DNA of 36,798 nt from CAYVBN01 sp964538565 (GTDB taxonomy: Bacteria > Pseudomonadota > Alphaproteobacteria > Rhizobiales > Xanthobacteraceae): the NCBI GenBank assembly GCA_964538565.1, contig CAZIGW010000233.1, positions 1-36,798 of the forward strand. Direction: 5' to 3'. Numbering within the stretch: position 1 is the stretch's first letter; each line of letters starts with the position of its first letter. Both the position numbers and the translations under genes were made by a program. The notes under the pieces were generated by a model that did no database searches, was not told where the DNA came from, and saw only the letters and a list, made by a program, of their open reading frames with translations. Positions 1 through 7,891 of this stretch are shown piece by piece.

Positions 1-494
1 AAGAAGCTCGGCACCCGGCCAAGCTCCGAGACCTTCGCCCGCACGTAGCGCTGCGCCGCTTGGGATGGCTCACGCTCAGCCTCCTCATCGGCTGGTTGAC
101 CGATGTCCGTAGCAGCAAATCGCGAGTGTGCTTCTCGCAACTGCTCGTGCTGGAGGTCCCACCCAAGCTCTGTGCCCGGCTCTGCCTCATACTGGGCAAT
201 GAACCAATCGTACCAATCGGCTGCCAGCGCATGGCGCTGTTGATGCGTGAGGGTCTGCCCTTCTCCGTTAGCCGCCGCCCGCAGTGCGTTGATGCGCCCC
301 GTAATCAGCGCGTCCCATTCCCGCAGTTCCTGTTTGGCCCGCTCGACTGAGAGTGCGCCGGAGCGCCGGAATCGTTCCTCGTGCGAGAGCCCGTGTGCGG
401 CCTTGTAGGCGTCTTGAAGCTCGGCGGGGATTGCCTTGCGGCTTAGCCAGTCGCCATTGCGACCACGTCTCAATGAGACCATACGAACAGTCAT
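1..494 (-). CDS. Site-specific tyrosine recombinase (integrase), N-terminal part, cut by window edge
   Basis: The minus strand is open from an ATG at 494 to the left edge, giving 164 codons with no stop. The protein begins MTVRMVSLRRGRNGDWLSRK and continues with IPAEL, like the N-terminal segment of many phage and island integrases of Proteobacteria (MVSLxRRxNGxWxxRKxIPxDV-type start). The catalytic domain (R..HxxR..Y) would lie beyond the window and is not seen. A GAGGG Shine-Dalgarno sequence lies about 8 bases before the ATG. Codon use is visibly less GC-rich than in the housekeeping genes to the right, consistent with transfer. The gene starts 84 bases from the 3' end of tRNA-Leu(GAG) and reads away from it, the standard arrangement for an integrated element. 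The family call is an inference from the N-terminus and this context. Confidence 0.72.
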   Translation of the reverse strand, partial: MTVRMVSLRRGRNGDWLSRKAIPAELQDAYKAAHGLSHEERFRRSGALSVERAKQELREWDALITGRINALRAAANGEGQTLTHQQRHALAADWYDWFIAQYEAEPGTELGWDLQHEQLREAHSRFAATDIGQPADEEAEREPSQAAQRYVRAKVSELGRVPSF

Positions 495-536
495 CTGTAG
501 CGCCCTCTGTAGCGGGAGAGCGCCGCAAGCCCTTGT

Positions 537-556
537 AAAACCTCATGTCCCTGAGG
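537..556 (-). terminator. Short stem-loop with T tract after tRNA-Leu
   Basis: Read on the minus strand, CCTCA and TGAGG form a 5-bp stem around a 6-base loop, followed directly by TTTT. It lies about 20 bases past the tRNA 3' end and before the integrase start. It could end the tRNA transcript, but the stem is short. Confidence 0.35.
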
Positions 557-577
557 CGAAAAGTGAATTCAATGGAT

Positions 578-605
578 TGGTGCGGTCGAGAGGACTCGAA
601 CCTCC
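578..605 (-). other. Putative attachment (att) site at tRNA-Leu 3' end
   Basis: Integrases of this kind usually recombine within the T arm and 3' acceptor part of a tRNA gene and regenerate the tRNA at one junction. The intact 3' end with CCA here, next to an integrase gene, marks the likely core of one att site. The second copy would lie outside the window, so its exact length cannot be seen. Confidence 0.4.
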
Positions 606-662
606 ACGGGTCGCCCCACTAGCACCTCAAGCTAGCGCGTCTACCAATTCCGCCACGACCGC
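578..662 (-). tRNA. tRNA-Leu (anticodon GAG)
   Basis: Read on the minus strand, an 85-nt leucine tRNA runs from 662 to 578. It has the acceptor start GCGGTCG, D-loop GGTAGAC, anticodon stem CTAGC/GCTAG around the loop TTGAGGT (anticodon GAG, reading CTC), a long variable arm typical of class II tRNA-Leu, the T arm GGTTCGAGTCC and a 3' CCA encoded in the DNA. The integrase gene starts just past its 3' end, so the tRNA gene is probably the attachment site of an integrated element. Confidence 0.96.
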
Positions 663-926
663 AGTGGGGTGACGCCGGGACTTCGTCCGGCGCCGAAGCG
701 ACGGCGCACGATGTAACAAATCGACGATACCGGGACAAGGCCGGAAGCGGGGCCGAAACCGCCCTTTTCGGCGCGTGCGGGGCGCCGGTGTCGCTGTGCG
801 GCGGCTTCCGGCCCCCTGCCCGGTCCGCAACGCCGGCCCGGCGGACGCGGCGGGAAAGGCGGCCCCGGGGGCGATGGAAGCTCAGTCGATGGGCTGTCGG
901 CCGGCGCGCCGCCCGGCCCGGCCGGC

Positions 927-1169
927 CTAGCGGGCCTCGGGGCTGCGCGCCAGCATCTCCTTGACCTCGACGGCGATGCGGTTGCCGCTGACGATCACGG
1001 TGCCCTTGGCGACCGGGAAATTATTGGCGAGGATCTTCACCTCGTCGTCCTCGGAGGAGTCGAGCTCGATGATGGCGCCGCGGCCGAGCCGGAGCACCTG
1101 GTGAACCGGCATCGACGTGGTGCCGAGCACGACGGCGATGTCGACCGAGACCTTTTCGATTGTCGCCAC
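927..1169 (-). CDS. Short SpoA-domain protein, FliN-like (flagellar motor switch family)
   Basis: This 80-residue protein is almost entirely one SpoA (surface presentation of antigens) domain, the C-terminal domain of FliN, FliY and type III secretion SctQ proteins. The segment VDIAVVLGTTSMPVHQVLRL followed by GRGAIIELD and the later VAKGTVIVSGNRIAVEV matches the FliN C-terminal pattern. In flagellar motors this domain forms the lower part of the C-ring switch complex, which binds CheY-P through FliM. It lacks the N-terminal extension of ordinary FliN (about 110-140 residues), and no other flagellar or secretion gene is nearby. It is divergent from lipB with about 95 bp between the starts. 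It may be an orphan FliN copy; the family call is firm and the role is not. Confidence 0.85.
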   Translation of the reverse strand: MATIEKVSVDIAVVLGTTSMPVHQVLRLGRGAIIELDSSEDDEVKILANNFPVAKGTVIVSGNRIAVEVKEMLARSPEAR

Positions 1170-1264
1170 GATCCCTACCTTCGATGATACGACCGATGAC
1201 GCAATGCACGCAGCGCCAGCACGTGACCTGAACGTGCCCGCGGGATGGTTACCGGGTGGTTAAC

Positions 1265-2062
1265 ATGCGCGACAATCTGTCTCCCGGGCTGCGGCGGGCG
1301 GACGATTCGGCGGTCGAATGGCAGGTGAGCGAGGGACTCGTTCCCTACGCGGCGGCGCTCGAAACGATGGAGGCGCGCGTGGCGGCGATCGCCGAGGGTC
1401 GCGCCCGCGAGCTCGTGTGGCTGATCGAGCATCCCCCGCTCTACACCGCGGGTACCAGCGCCAAGCCCGAGCAGCTCATCGAGGCGCGCTTTCCGGTGCA
1501 CACCGTCGGCCGCGGCGGACAGTTCACCGAGCACGGACCCGGCCAGCGAGTCGTCTACGTGATGCTCGACCTCAGGCGCCGCGGCGGCGACGTGCGCCGG
1601 TTCGTCACCACGCTCGAAGAATGGATCATCCGCACGCTCGCGGCCTTCAACGTGCGCGGCGAACGACGCGAGGACCGCGTCGGCGTGTGGGTGCGCCGCC
1701 CCGAGAAGGGCGAGGGCCGCGAGGACAAGATCGCGGCGATCGGCATCCGGGTGAAGCGCTGGGTGAGCCTGCACGGGCTCGCCCTCAACGTCGATCCGGA
1801 CCTGTCGCATTTTTCCGGCATCGTGCCGTGCGGGGTCGTCGAGGCGCGCTACGGTGTCACGAGCCTCGTGGACCTCGGCCATCCGGTGACAATGCCCGAG
1901 GTCGACATGGCGATGCGCCACGCGTTCGGCGGATTGTTCGGCTCGCTCGTCGAGCGCGCGGCGGCCCTGCCGGTGGGCGCAGACGCGATGGGCGCCGGGG
2001 CTTCGATCGAGGACGTCGCGCGCCAACCATCATCCGGCGAAGTGAATTCGGTTCGCCGGTGA
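1265..2062 (+). CDS. lipB: Lipoyl(octanoyl) transferase LipB
   Basis: LipB moves octanoyl groups from octanoyl-ACP onto the lipoyl domains of 2-oxoacid dehydrogenases and the glycine cleavage H protein, the first step of lipoate synthesis in the cytoplasm. Visible family motifs are EHPPLYTAG, the RGGQFTEHGPGQ substrate-binding loop, the catalytic lysine in DKIAAIGIRV and the catalytic cysteine in GIVPCGV. The length of about 265 residues fits alphaproteobacterial LipB. I prefer the ATG at 1265, with GGTGG five bases before it; an in-frame GTG at 1256 is also possible. The last 25 or so residues look like a poorly conserved tail. The gene stands alone, divergent from the FliN-like gene. Confidence 0.96.
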   Translation: MRDNLSPGLRRADDSAVEWQVSEGLVPYAAALETMEARVAAIAEGRARELVWLIEHPPLYTAGTSAKPEQLIEARFPVHTVGRGGQFTEHGPGQRVVYVMLDLRRRGGDVRRFVTTLEEWIIRTLAAFNVRGERREDRVGVWVRRPEKGEGREDKIAAIGIRVKRWVSLHGLALNVDPDLSHFSGIVPCGVVEARYGVTSLVDLGHPVTMPEVDMAMRHAFGGLFGSLVERAAALPVGADAMGAGASIEDVARQPSSGEVNSVRR

Positions 2063-2142
2063 GATCATGCGCCAGGTCGAACGATGAGCGCGCGATCCTA
2101 AAGCAAAGGCGGTTTCCAGTTTTGCGGATCGCGCTCAAGCGC

Positions 2143-2451
2143 TCACACCGTGGCGATCATCGAGAAGCGTTCGCTCGGCCGCCGCAGCTTGAGATCGGCG
2201 GGTGCCGCCTCGCGGGCGTCGATGGCGTCGACCGCGGCGAGCGGCGGCCCCTTGCGGCAGGCCTCGATCATCGACGCGACGGCCTCGGGCGGTCCGGCGA
2301 ACACCGCCTCGACCGTTCCCTCGCGCCGGTTGCGCACCCAGCCTTCGATCCCGCGCGTGAGCGCGGTGCGCTCCGCCCAGGCGCGATAGCCGACGCCGTG
2401 CACGCGCCCGTGCACGACGACCCGACGGATGACCTGCCCGTTCTCGCTCAT
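2143..2451 (-). CDS. acyP: Acylphosphatase
   Basis: Acylphosphatases hydrolyse carboxyl-phosphate bonds such as that of 1,3-bisphosphoglycerate or acetyl phosphate; their physiological target is usually uncertain. The 102-residue length is normal for the alpha/beta sandwich fold. The phosphate-binding loop VHGRVHGVGYRAWAE carries the catalytic Arg23, and the second motif GWVRNRREGTVEAVFAG carries the catalytic Asn41. The ATG overlaps the stop of the upstream GGCT-fold gene by four bases (ATGA), so the two are probably translated together. Confidence 0.95.
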   Translation of the reverse strand: MSENGQVIRRVVVHGRVHGVGYRAWAERTALTRGIEGWVRNRREGTVEAVFAGPPEAVASMIEACRKGPPLAAVDAIDAREAAPADLKLRRPSERFSMIATV

Positions 2452-2912
2452 GCGATGTCTCCGCTCTCAATGGCCCGCGCGGCCTCGAATCCGGACGCCG
2501 CCCAGCGCGCGAGCGAATTCAGATAATCCTCGGCAAAGCCCCACTCCCGGGCCGCCGCCACGACGAGTTCGAGATAGCCCGGCTTCGGCCGGCCCGCCGC
2601 ACGCGAGCGCGCCACATAGACGAGCGCCGAAACGCACTGCGCGGCGGCCCGAACCGGAAGCGTGCAGGCGCGATAGAGGCCGGTGTCGATGCTCTCGTAG
2701 AGGTTGAGGCGCGCGAGATCGCGCGGGGTCAACCGCCAGAGCACGCCCTGCACGGTGTGTCCCTGTGCGGGCGTGATCGACGCATAGCCGTCGGCGGTGA
2801 TGAAAAACCGGTGGTGATCGAGGCGGGCCGGTCCGATCGGGCGCGCTCCGGGAGCGTGCCGGCGCATCAGCGCCCGGCTCATGTTCGATGCATAGGCGAA
2901 ATAGAACGTCAT
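2448..2912 (-). CDS. Gamma-glutamylcyclotransferase-like (GGCT-fold) protein
   Basis: The start MTFYFAYASNMSRALM contains the YxxYGSNL-like substrate-binding loop of the GGCT/AIG2 fold. The later segment LARLNLYESIDTGLYR supplies the acidic residue used as general base in this superfamily. Characterised members release 5-oxoproline from gamma-glutamyl peptides or amines; the substrate here is unknown. I chose the ATG at 2912, which places the motif at the N-terminus; an in-frame ATG at 2927 would add five residues. The gene shares an ATGA junction with acyP and lies 159 bp after the pccA stop on the same strand. Confidence 0.82.
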   Translation of the reverse strand: MTFYFAYASNMSRALMRRHAPGARPIGPARLDHHRFFITADGYASITPAQGHTVQGVLWRLTPRDLARLNLYESIDTGLYRACTLPVRAAAQCVSALVYVARSRAAGRPKPGYLELVVAAAREWGFAEDYLNSLARWAASGFEAARAIESGDIA

Positions 2913-2972
2913 TGCGACGGCCAGCATGCATGCTGAGCAATCATGCCCGATTATGACCCTGCGGTCACCGCC

Positions 2973-2991
2973 CCGGGACGGTTTGTCCCGG
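2973..2991. terminator. Perfect 7-bp stem-loop between pccA and the GGCT gene
   Basis: CCGGGAC and GTCCCGG form a perfect stem around the loop GGTTT. It lies about 80 bases after the pccA stop. No T tract follows on the minus strand, so it may be a weak terminator or only an RNA-stabilising hairpin. Confidence 0.35.
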
Positions 2992-3071
2992 AAGAAGTCC
3001 CCATCAAATTACCAGCGAAAACGGACCTAACGTAAACCGCCCGAGGCGCATCGGCGGGAAGCAGCCGCCGG

Positions 3072-5087
3072 TCAGGCAAACTCCAGGACGACGGCGTCGA
3101 CCGCCAGGCTGTCGCGCGGCTTGACGTGGATCTTCCTGACCACGCCGTCGCGCTCGGCGCGCAGCACGTTCTCCATCTTCATGGCCTCGACCACCGCGAG
3201 CGTCTCGCCAGCCTTGACCTCCTGCCCCTCGACAACCGCGATCGAGACGACGAGTCCCGGCATCGGGCAGAGCACCTGCTTGCCCGCGTCGGGCGGCGGC
3301 TTCACCGGCATGAGCCGCGCGGCCCTGGCCTCGTCCTCGGTGTAGACGTACACCTTCGCTTCCGCCCCATGATGGCTGAGCAGGAATCCGTTCGGGATGG
3401 GCCGCACCTGCACGGCGACCGCCTGCCCGTCGACTGTGCCCCGCCAGATCGGGTCGCCCGGCTTCCATGCCGAGACGAGAATGTGCGGCGCACCCTCCTC
3501 CCCCTCGCCGCCGATGAAGCGGACCAGGATGCCCTCCTCGGCGCGGACGATGTCGAGCATGAGCTCGCTCTCGCCGAGGCGAACGGCGCGGCGGCGCTCG
3601 CGCACGACCGCTCTGCCGCCCATCTGGCCGGAAATGCGCCGCTTGCGCTCGCCGAGCACGTGATCGCAGGCGGCCCCGACCGCGGCGATCACGCAGGCGC
3701 GCTCGCCCTGCGGCGGAACGGGATGGAAGCCGTCGGGATATTCCTCGGCCAGGAACGCGGTCGAGAGCCGGCCTTCGAGCCAGCGCGGATGCTGCATCAG
3801 CGCCGCAAGCAGGGGAATGTTGTGGCGGATGCCCTCGATGCAGAATTCGTCGAGCGCGCGCGATTGGGCGGCGATCGCCTCCGCGCGCGTGCCCGCGTGG
3901 GTGACGAGCTTGGCGATCCTCGGGTCGTAGTAGATCGGGATCTCGCCGCCCTCGACGACCCCGGTGTCGTTGCGCACCGTGAAGCCGCCTTCGCTGCGCT
4001 CCGCCGGCGGCCGGTAGCGCACGAGCCGGCCGGTCGAAGGCAGGAAGTTGCGGGTCGGGTCCTCGGCGTAGATGCGCGTCTCGACCGCCCAGCCCGACAG
4101 CCTCACGTCGGCTTGCGAGAACCGCAGCCGCTCGCCGGCGGCGACGCGGATCATCTCCTCGACGAGGTCGACGCCGGTGACGAGTTCCGTCACCGGATGC
4201 TCGACCTGCAGCCGCGTGTTCATCTCGAGGAAATAGAAGCTGCGGTCCTGGCCGGCGACGAACTCCACGGTCCCGGCCGAGTCGTAGCCGACAGCCCTCG
4301 CGAGCGCGACCGCCTGCTCTCCCATCCGGCGGCGCGTCTCCTCGTCGAGCAGCGGACTCGGCGCCTCCTCGACGACTTTCTGGTTGCGGCGCTGGATCGA
4401 GCACTCGCGCTCGCCGAGATGCACGACGTTGCCGAACTTGTCGCCGAGCACCTGGATCTCGACGTGGCGCGGATCGACGATGAATTTTTCGATGAACACC
4501 CGCTCGTCGCCGAACGAGGACCGCCCCTCCGAGCGGGCGCGCGTGAAGCCTTCAATCACCTCGGCGCGCGAACGGGCGACGCGCATTCCCTTGCCGCCGC
4601 CGCCGGCCGAAGCCTTGATCATCACCGGATAGCCGATCTGCTCGGCGATCTCGACGGCGTGCCGCTCGCTCTCGATCGTCCCGAGGTGACCTGGAACGGT
4701 CGAAACCCTGGCGCGCGCGGCCGCCTTCTTGCTCTCGATCTTGTCCCCCATGGCGGCGATCGCCTGCGGGTTGGGCCCGATGAAGACGATGCCGGCGCGC
4801 TCCAGCGCCCGCGGAAACGCGTCCCGCTCGGAGAGGAAGCCGTAGCCCGGATGCACCGCTTCGGCACCGGTGCGGCGGCAGGCGTCGACGATCTTCTCGA
4901 TGTCCAGATAGCTCTCGCCGGCCGGGGGCGGGCCGATCGGCACCGCCATGTCGGCCATCTCGACGTGCAAGGCGTCGCGGTCGGCGTCGGAATAGACCGC
5001 CACCGTCTCGATCCCCATGCGCCGGGCCGTCTTGATGATCCGGCAGGCGATCTCGCCGCGATTGGCGATCAGGATACGCTTGAACAT
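3072..5087 (-). CDS. pccA: Propionyl-CoA carboxylase alpha (biotin-containing) subunit
   Basis: This 671-residue protein carries the biotin carboxylase half-reaction of propionyl-CoA carboxylase, feeding propionyl-CoA to methylmalonyl-CoA. Order of domains: biotin carboxylase N domain (1-115, FKRILIANRGEIACRII), ATP-grasp (about 116-320, glycine-rich loop GGGGKG at 162-167, EMNTRLQVEHPVTE), C-terminal carboxylase domain (to about 450), the PCC-type BT linker with DPIWRGTVDGQAVAVQV, and a biotinyl domain with EAMKMEN where Lys637 is the biotin site. MFKRIL at 5087 aligns with the family start; the upstream ATG at 5120 would add 11 unlikely residues. The partner pccB is not in this window. Acetyl-CoA or methylcrotonyl-CoA carboxylase is less likely given the BT linker. 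Confidence 0.93.
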   Translation of the reverse strand: MFKRILIANRGEIACRIIKTARRMGIETVAVYSDADRDALHVEMADMAVPIGPPPAGESYLDIEKIVDACRRTGAEAVHPGYGFLSERDAFPRALERAGIVFIGPNPQAIAAMGDKIESKKAAARARVSTVPGHLGTIESERHAVEIAEQIGYPVMIKASAGGGGKGMRVARSRAEVIEGFTRARSEGRSSFGDERVFIEKFIVDPRHVEIQVLGDKFGNVVHLGERECSIQRRNQKVVEEAPSPLLDEETRRRMGEQAVALARAVGYDSAGTVEFVAGQDRSFYFLEMNTRLQVEHPVTELVTGVDLVEEMIRVAAGERLRFSQADVRLSGWAVETRIYAEDPTRNFLPSTGRLVRYRPPAERSEGGFTVRNDTGVVEGGEIPIYYDPRIAKLVTHAGTRAEAIAAQSRALDEFCIEGIRHNIPLLAALMQHPRWLEGRLSTAFLAEEYPDGFHPVPPQGERACVIAAVGAACDHVLGERKRRISGQMGGRAVVRERRRAVRLGESELMLDIVRAEEGILVRFIGGEGEEGAPHILVSAWKPGDPIWRGTVDGQAVAVQVRPIPNGFLLSHHGAEAKVYVYTEDEARAARLMPVKPPPDAGKQVLCPMPGLVVSIAVVEGQEVKAGETLAVVEAMKMENVLRAERDGVVRKIHVKPRDSLAVDAVVLEFA

Positions 5088-5199
5088 GCCCTGTCTGGAC
5101 CCTGCACCGTGCCGGTCCATGGGCTTTGCGGCCTCGAAGGCAAAATGTCAATTCGCGGTACGGCGTTTCGTCCGGACCGGCCGCCGGCTGATCCGGCCC

Positions 5200-5841
5200 T
5201 CACGCCGCGAGATCGAAGATCGCGCCGAGCGACTGGGCGAACGGGGAAACCGCCGCGCCGAGAAGAAACGCAGCGATGGCGACGAGCGAACCGGTCGGCG
5301 GCCTGTTCTTCACGTGCGAGGCGATCCACTGCAGGATCTCGGTGTCGGCATCGGCGAACGGCTGGGGCGAGGCCCACGACGAAAGCGGCGTCGCAGAGGC
5401 GAGCGCGATGTCGCGCGGCGGTACCGGGCGTCCGGTCGCCGCGAGCACATGGTGCGCGACCGCCTTCACGAACAGATCGTCGAACCGTCCCTCGTCCGTC
5501 CGCTCGGTGCCGGCGGCATCGATGTCGAACAGTACGTCGGCTTCCGCGCGGGTGACCGGCGCACCATTCGGACCGCCGGCGGCGACGAGAATGCGCTCGC
5601 ACAGCGCGGCGTCCCCGGCGTCGAGCGTGCGCGAGAAGTGGGCGCGGCCCTGGGTCGTCGGGCCTTCGCCGGTGATCACGCCGGTCAGCACCTGGCCGAG
5701 TGCGGCGGTCGCGAGTTCCGGCGCGATGATCGGCGATGTCTCGATGGTCTCGACGAGGGTGGCGAAGTCGGCCGCGCGCCCGGACAGCGCCGGGGTCGAA
5801 ATCGTCGATTGAATGGCGAAGCGAGCGCTTGCACGCGTCAT
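5200..5841 (-). CDS. Conserved hypothetical protein with hydrophobic C-terminus
   Basis: I do not recognise a named family. The protein of 213 residues starts MTRASARFAIQSTIS, has an acidic centre (EADVLFDIDAAGTERTDEGR followed by FDDLFVKAVAHHVLAA), and ends in a hydrophobic stretch (SLVAIAAFLLGAAV) that could be a membrane anchor or amphipathic helix. The ATG at 5841 is preceded by AGGGAGAG at good distance, better than the ATG at 5871. Codon use resembles the neighbours, so it is probably a real gene. It lies 112 bp upstream of pccA on the same strand and could be cotranscribed with it. Confidence 0.75.
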   Translation of the reverse strand: MTRASARFAIQSTISTPALSGRAADFATLVETIETSPIIAPELATAALGQVLTGVITGEGPTTQGRAHFSRTLDAGDAALCERILVAAGGPNGAPVTRAEADVLFDIDAAGTERTDEGRFDDLFVKAVAHHVLAATGRPVPPRDIALASATPLSSWASPQPFADADTEILQWIASHVKNRPPTGSLVAIAAFLLGAAVSPFAQSLGAIFDLAA

Positions 5842-6303
5842 CGAACTCTCCCTGTCCCCTTTTGCGGTCATCTTAGGCCTGGCCGGTTACCCGACGCCTA
5901 ACAGCGGGCTTGTTTGCGAAGCGCTCAATGTTTTTGTCGGACGCGGCGGCCCGTGGGTTCAATCCGCGGGGCTGGGCGGCGACGCCTCGTCTTGGCTGTC
6001 GCGCCTTCCGGCGCGGGCAGCGCCACGTCGCGGAGGCCGAACGAGCGAATGCGCCTGATTCGCCATCGATTCGCGCCTCCGGCAGGACAAGACCGCCGCG
6101 TCGTCCGCCGCGATGCATCATCGCGAACCGCGCGGCGCGGCGGCGCCCGTCAACCTTTGAGGAACCATGCGAACGGAAACGTGCGTCCGAGAGCGCGCGG
6201 CCGGGTTGCCTCTGCGGCAGTCGCGCGGCGGGCGCCGGTCGCAATCCGCCACGCTTGCGACACCTTCGATGTCAGAATGCGAGTCGATCGGAGCAGGAAC
6301 GCC
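5842..6303. other. Intergenic, no supported gene
   Basis: This 462-bp divergent region between the hypothetical gene and the methyltransferase gene has open frames on both strands, but none with a good start, codon bias or recognisable product. It should contain the promoters of both genes. An AGGA ribosome site lies six bases before the methyltransferase ATG at its right end. Confidence 0.6.
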
Positions 6304-6918
6304 ATGGGACTTTACGCGAACTGCATCGCGCCGCAGCTCTGTCACCTGGCGATGCGCAACACGCGTCTCGTGCCCTATCGGCAACGCGCGCTTGCGGACG
6401 CCCGCGGCCGCGTGCTCGAGGTCGGCATCGGCTCGGGCCTCAACCTGCCGCTCTACGCGCCCTCGGTCGAGCGCGTGCTCGGGCTCGATCCCTCCGCGGG
6501 CCTGATCGCCAGGGCGGCGCAAGCGGCCTCGAGGGCGCGTGTCCCGGTCGACCTGTTCGAGGGCTCGGCTGAATGCATCCCGCTCGATGCCGCCAGCGTC
6601 GACACGGTGGTGATGACCTGGGTTGGGTGCAGCATTCCGGACATCGCGACGGCGCTGGCCGAGATGCGCCGCGTGCTCAAGCCCGGCGGCAGCCTGCTTT
6701 TCGTCGAGCACGGCCGATCGCCCGAGACCCGCGTCGCCCACTGGCAGGACCGCCTCGACCCGTTCTGGCATCGCATCTCGGCCGGCTGCCATCTCAACCG
6801 CAGGATCGTCGACCTGCTTCCGGCGGCGGGATTTCGCGTCGACCGGCTCGAGACGGGCTACATGGGCCGGCCCAAGCTGCTGACGTATCTTTATGAAGGC
6901 CGGGCCGTGGCGGCTTGA
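6304..6918 (+). CDS. Class I SAM-dependent methyltransferase (UbiE/METTL7-like)
   Basis: The 204-residue protein has the Rossmann methyltransferase motifs: motif I VLEVGIGSGLNLPLY (about 37-51), acidic motif II VLGLDPSAGLI, and the post-motif segment MRRVLKPGGSLLFVEHGRSP. The sequence after this, with WQDRLDPFWHRISAGCHLNR, resembles the METTL7/UbiE-related group that may act on lipids or quinone-like substrates; the substrate cannot be told. The frame is open far upstream, but the ATG at 6304 has AGGA at the right distance and matches the family start, so I use it. It reads toward the peroxiredoxin gene 177 bp downstream, which appears to have its own promoter. Confidence 0.88.
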   Translation: MGLYANCIAPQLCHLAMRNTRLVPYRQRALADARGRVLEVGIGSGLNLPLYAPSVERVLGLDPSAGLIARAAQAASRARVPVDLFEGSAECIPLDAASVDTVVMTWVGCSIPDIATALAEMRRVLKPGGSLLFVEHGRSPETRVAHWQDRLDPFWHRISAGCHLNRRIVDLLPAAGFRVDRLETGYMGRPKLLTYLYEGRAVAA

Positions 6919-7028
6919 CGCACGGCCGCGAGGATTTTTCCCGCCGCGCGCGCTTGTTAGCCGATTGTTCTCCGAATTTCCCCGCGCGCCGAATGTCCTT
7001 TGCTGCGGCATGCGAAAAACTGGTGTGC

Positions 7029-7051
7029 CTTGCGGCAAGTCTTTATATAAC
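7029..7051 (+). promoter_or_regulatory. Candidate promoter and operator of the peroxiredoxin gene
   Basis: An AT-rich TATATAAC (7044-7051) stands out in GC-rich surroundings 45 bases before the peroxiredoxin start and looks like a -10 element. Immediately upstream is an 11-bp palindrome, CTTGCGGCAAG (7029-7039), in the -35 region, a plausible operator. There is no strong -35 hexamer, so activation may be needed. Confidence 0.35.
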
Positions 7052-7095
7052 GCGTGAAATCCCCCGCGATTTTCAGCACAGACAAGAGGTGTACA

Positions 7096-7755
7096 ATGAC
7101 TCTCCAAATCGGTGATACCGCCCCCGACTTCGAGGCCGAGACCACGCAGGGCCGGATCCGCTTCCACGACTGGATCGGCGATTCCTGGGCGGTGCTGTTC
7201 TCGCATCCGAAGGACTTCACCCCCGTGTGCACCACCGAGCTCGGCTACATGGCGCGGATCAAGCCCGAGTTCGACAAGCGCAACGTCAAGATCATCGGCC
7301 TGAGCGTCGACCCGGTCGACAACCACGCGAAGTGGGCCGAGGACATCAAGGAGACCCAGGGCTTCGCGCCGAACTACCCGATGATCGGCGACACCGACCT
7401 CAAGGTCGCCAAGCTCTACGGCATGCTGCCGGCCGCGGCTTCCGGAAACGCCGCCCAGCGCACGGCCGCCGACAACCAGACGGTGCGCAACGTCTTCGTC
7501 ATCGGACCCGACAAGAAGGTCAAGCTGATCCTCGTCTATCCGATGTCGACCGGTCGCAACTTCGACGAGGTGCTGCGCGTGATCGATTCGCTGCAACTCA
7601 CCGCCAAGTACCAGGTGTCGACGCCGGCACAGTGGAAAAACGGCGAGGACGTCATCATTTCCGGGTCGGTGACCGACGAGGAAGCCAAGAAGCAGTACCC
7701 GCAGGGCTGGAAGGCGCCGCGCCCCTATATCCGCATCGTGCCGCAGCCGCGCTGA
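7096..7755 (+). CDS. 1-Cys peroxiredoxin (Prx6 type)
   Basis: This cytoplasmic peroxidase reduces hydrogen peroxide, alkyl hydroperoxides or peroxynitrite. The 219-residue length, the active-site motif HPKDFTPVCTTELG with peroxidatic Cys45, and the long C-terminal extension ending in the family pattern YPQGWKAPRPYIR place it in the Prx6/1-Cys group rather than the short AhpC group. No second conserved resolving cysteine is visible. The ATG at 7096 has AAGAGG just upstream; an in-frame ATG at 7054 lies inside the promoter region and is rejected. A strong hairpin follows the gene. Confidence 0.95.
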   Translation: MTLQIGDTAPDFEAETTQGRIRFHDWIGDSWAVLFSHPKDFTPVCTTELGYMARIKPEFDKRNVKIIGLSVDPVDNHAKWAEDIKETQGFAPNYPMIGDTDLKVAKLYGMLPAAASGNAAQRTAADNQTVRNVFVIGPDKKVKLILVYPMSTGRNFDEVLRVIDSLQLTAKYQVSTPAQWKNGEDVIISGSVTDEEAKKQYPQGWKAPRPYIRIVPQPR

Positions 7756-7776
7756 CGATTTCTCGAACGTGTTGAC

Positions 7777-7806
7777 GACGACGGCGGCTTGCGGGCCGCC
7801 GTCGTC
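7777..7806. terminator. Strong hairpin between convergent peroxiredoxin and PAP2 genes
   Basis: GACGACGGCGGC and GCCGCCGTCGTC form a perfect 12-bp stem around the loop TTGCGG, 22 bases after the peroxiredoxin stop. It lies between two convergent genes and could end both transcripts. No T tract follows, which is common for GC-rich terminators. Confidence 0.6.
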
Positions 7807-7891
7807 GCGCCTGTGTCGAGGTGGAGCAAACCGCACCAGACGAGATCCGACGGAAAGGTCCAGTCGGACCGCGGAAATCCCTCCCGGCGTT

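Noticed and set aside
3126..5555. 809-codon plus-strand open frame
   Set aside because: It is antisense to pccA over most of its length; the product is His/Arg/Asp-rich shadow sequence typical of GC-rich DNA.
5910..6303. Long N-terminal extension of the methyltransferase
   Set aside because: The added residues are Arg/Ala-rich; the ATG at 6304 has a proper ribosome site and the family start.
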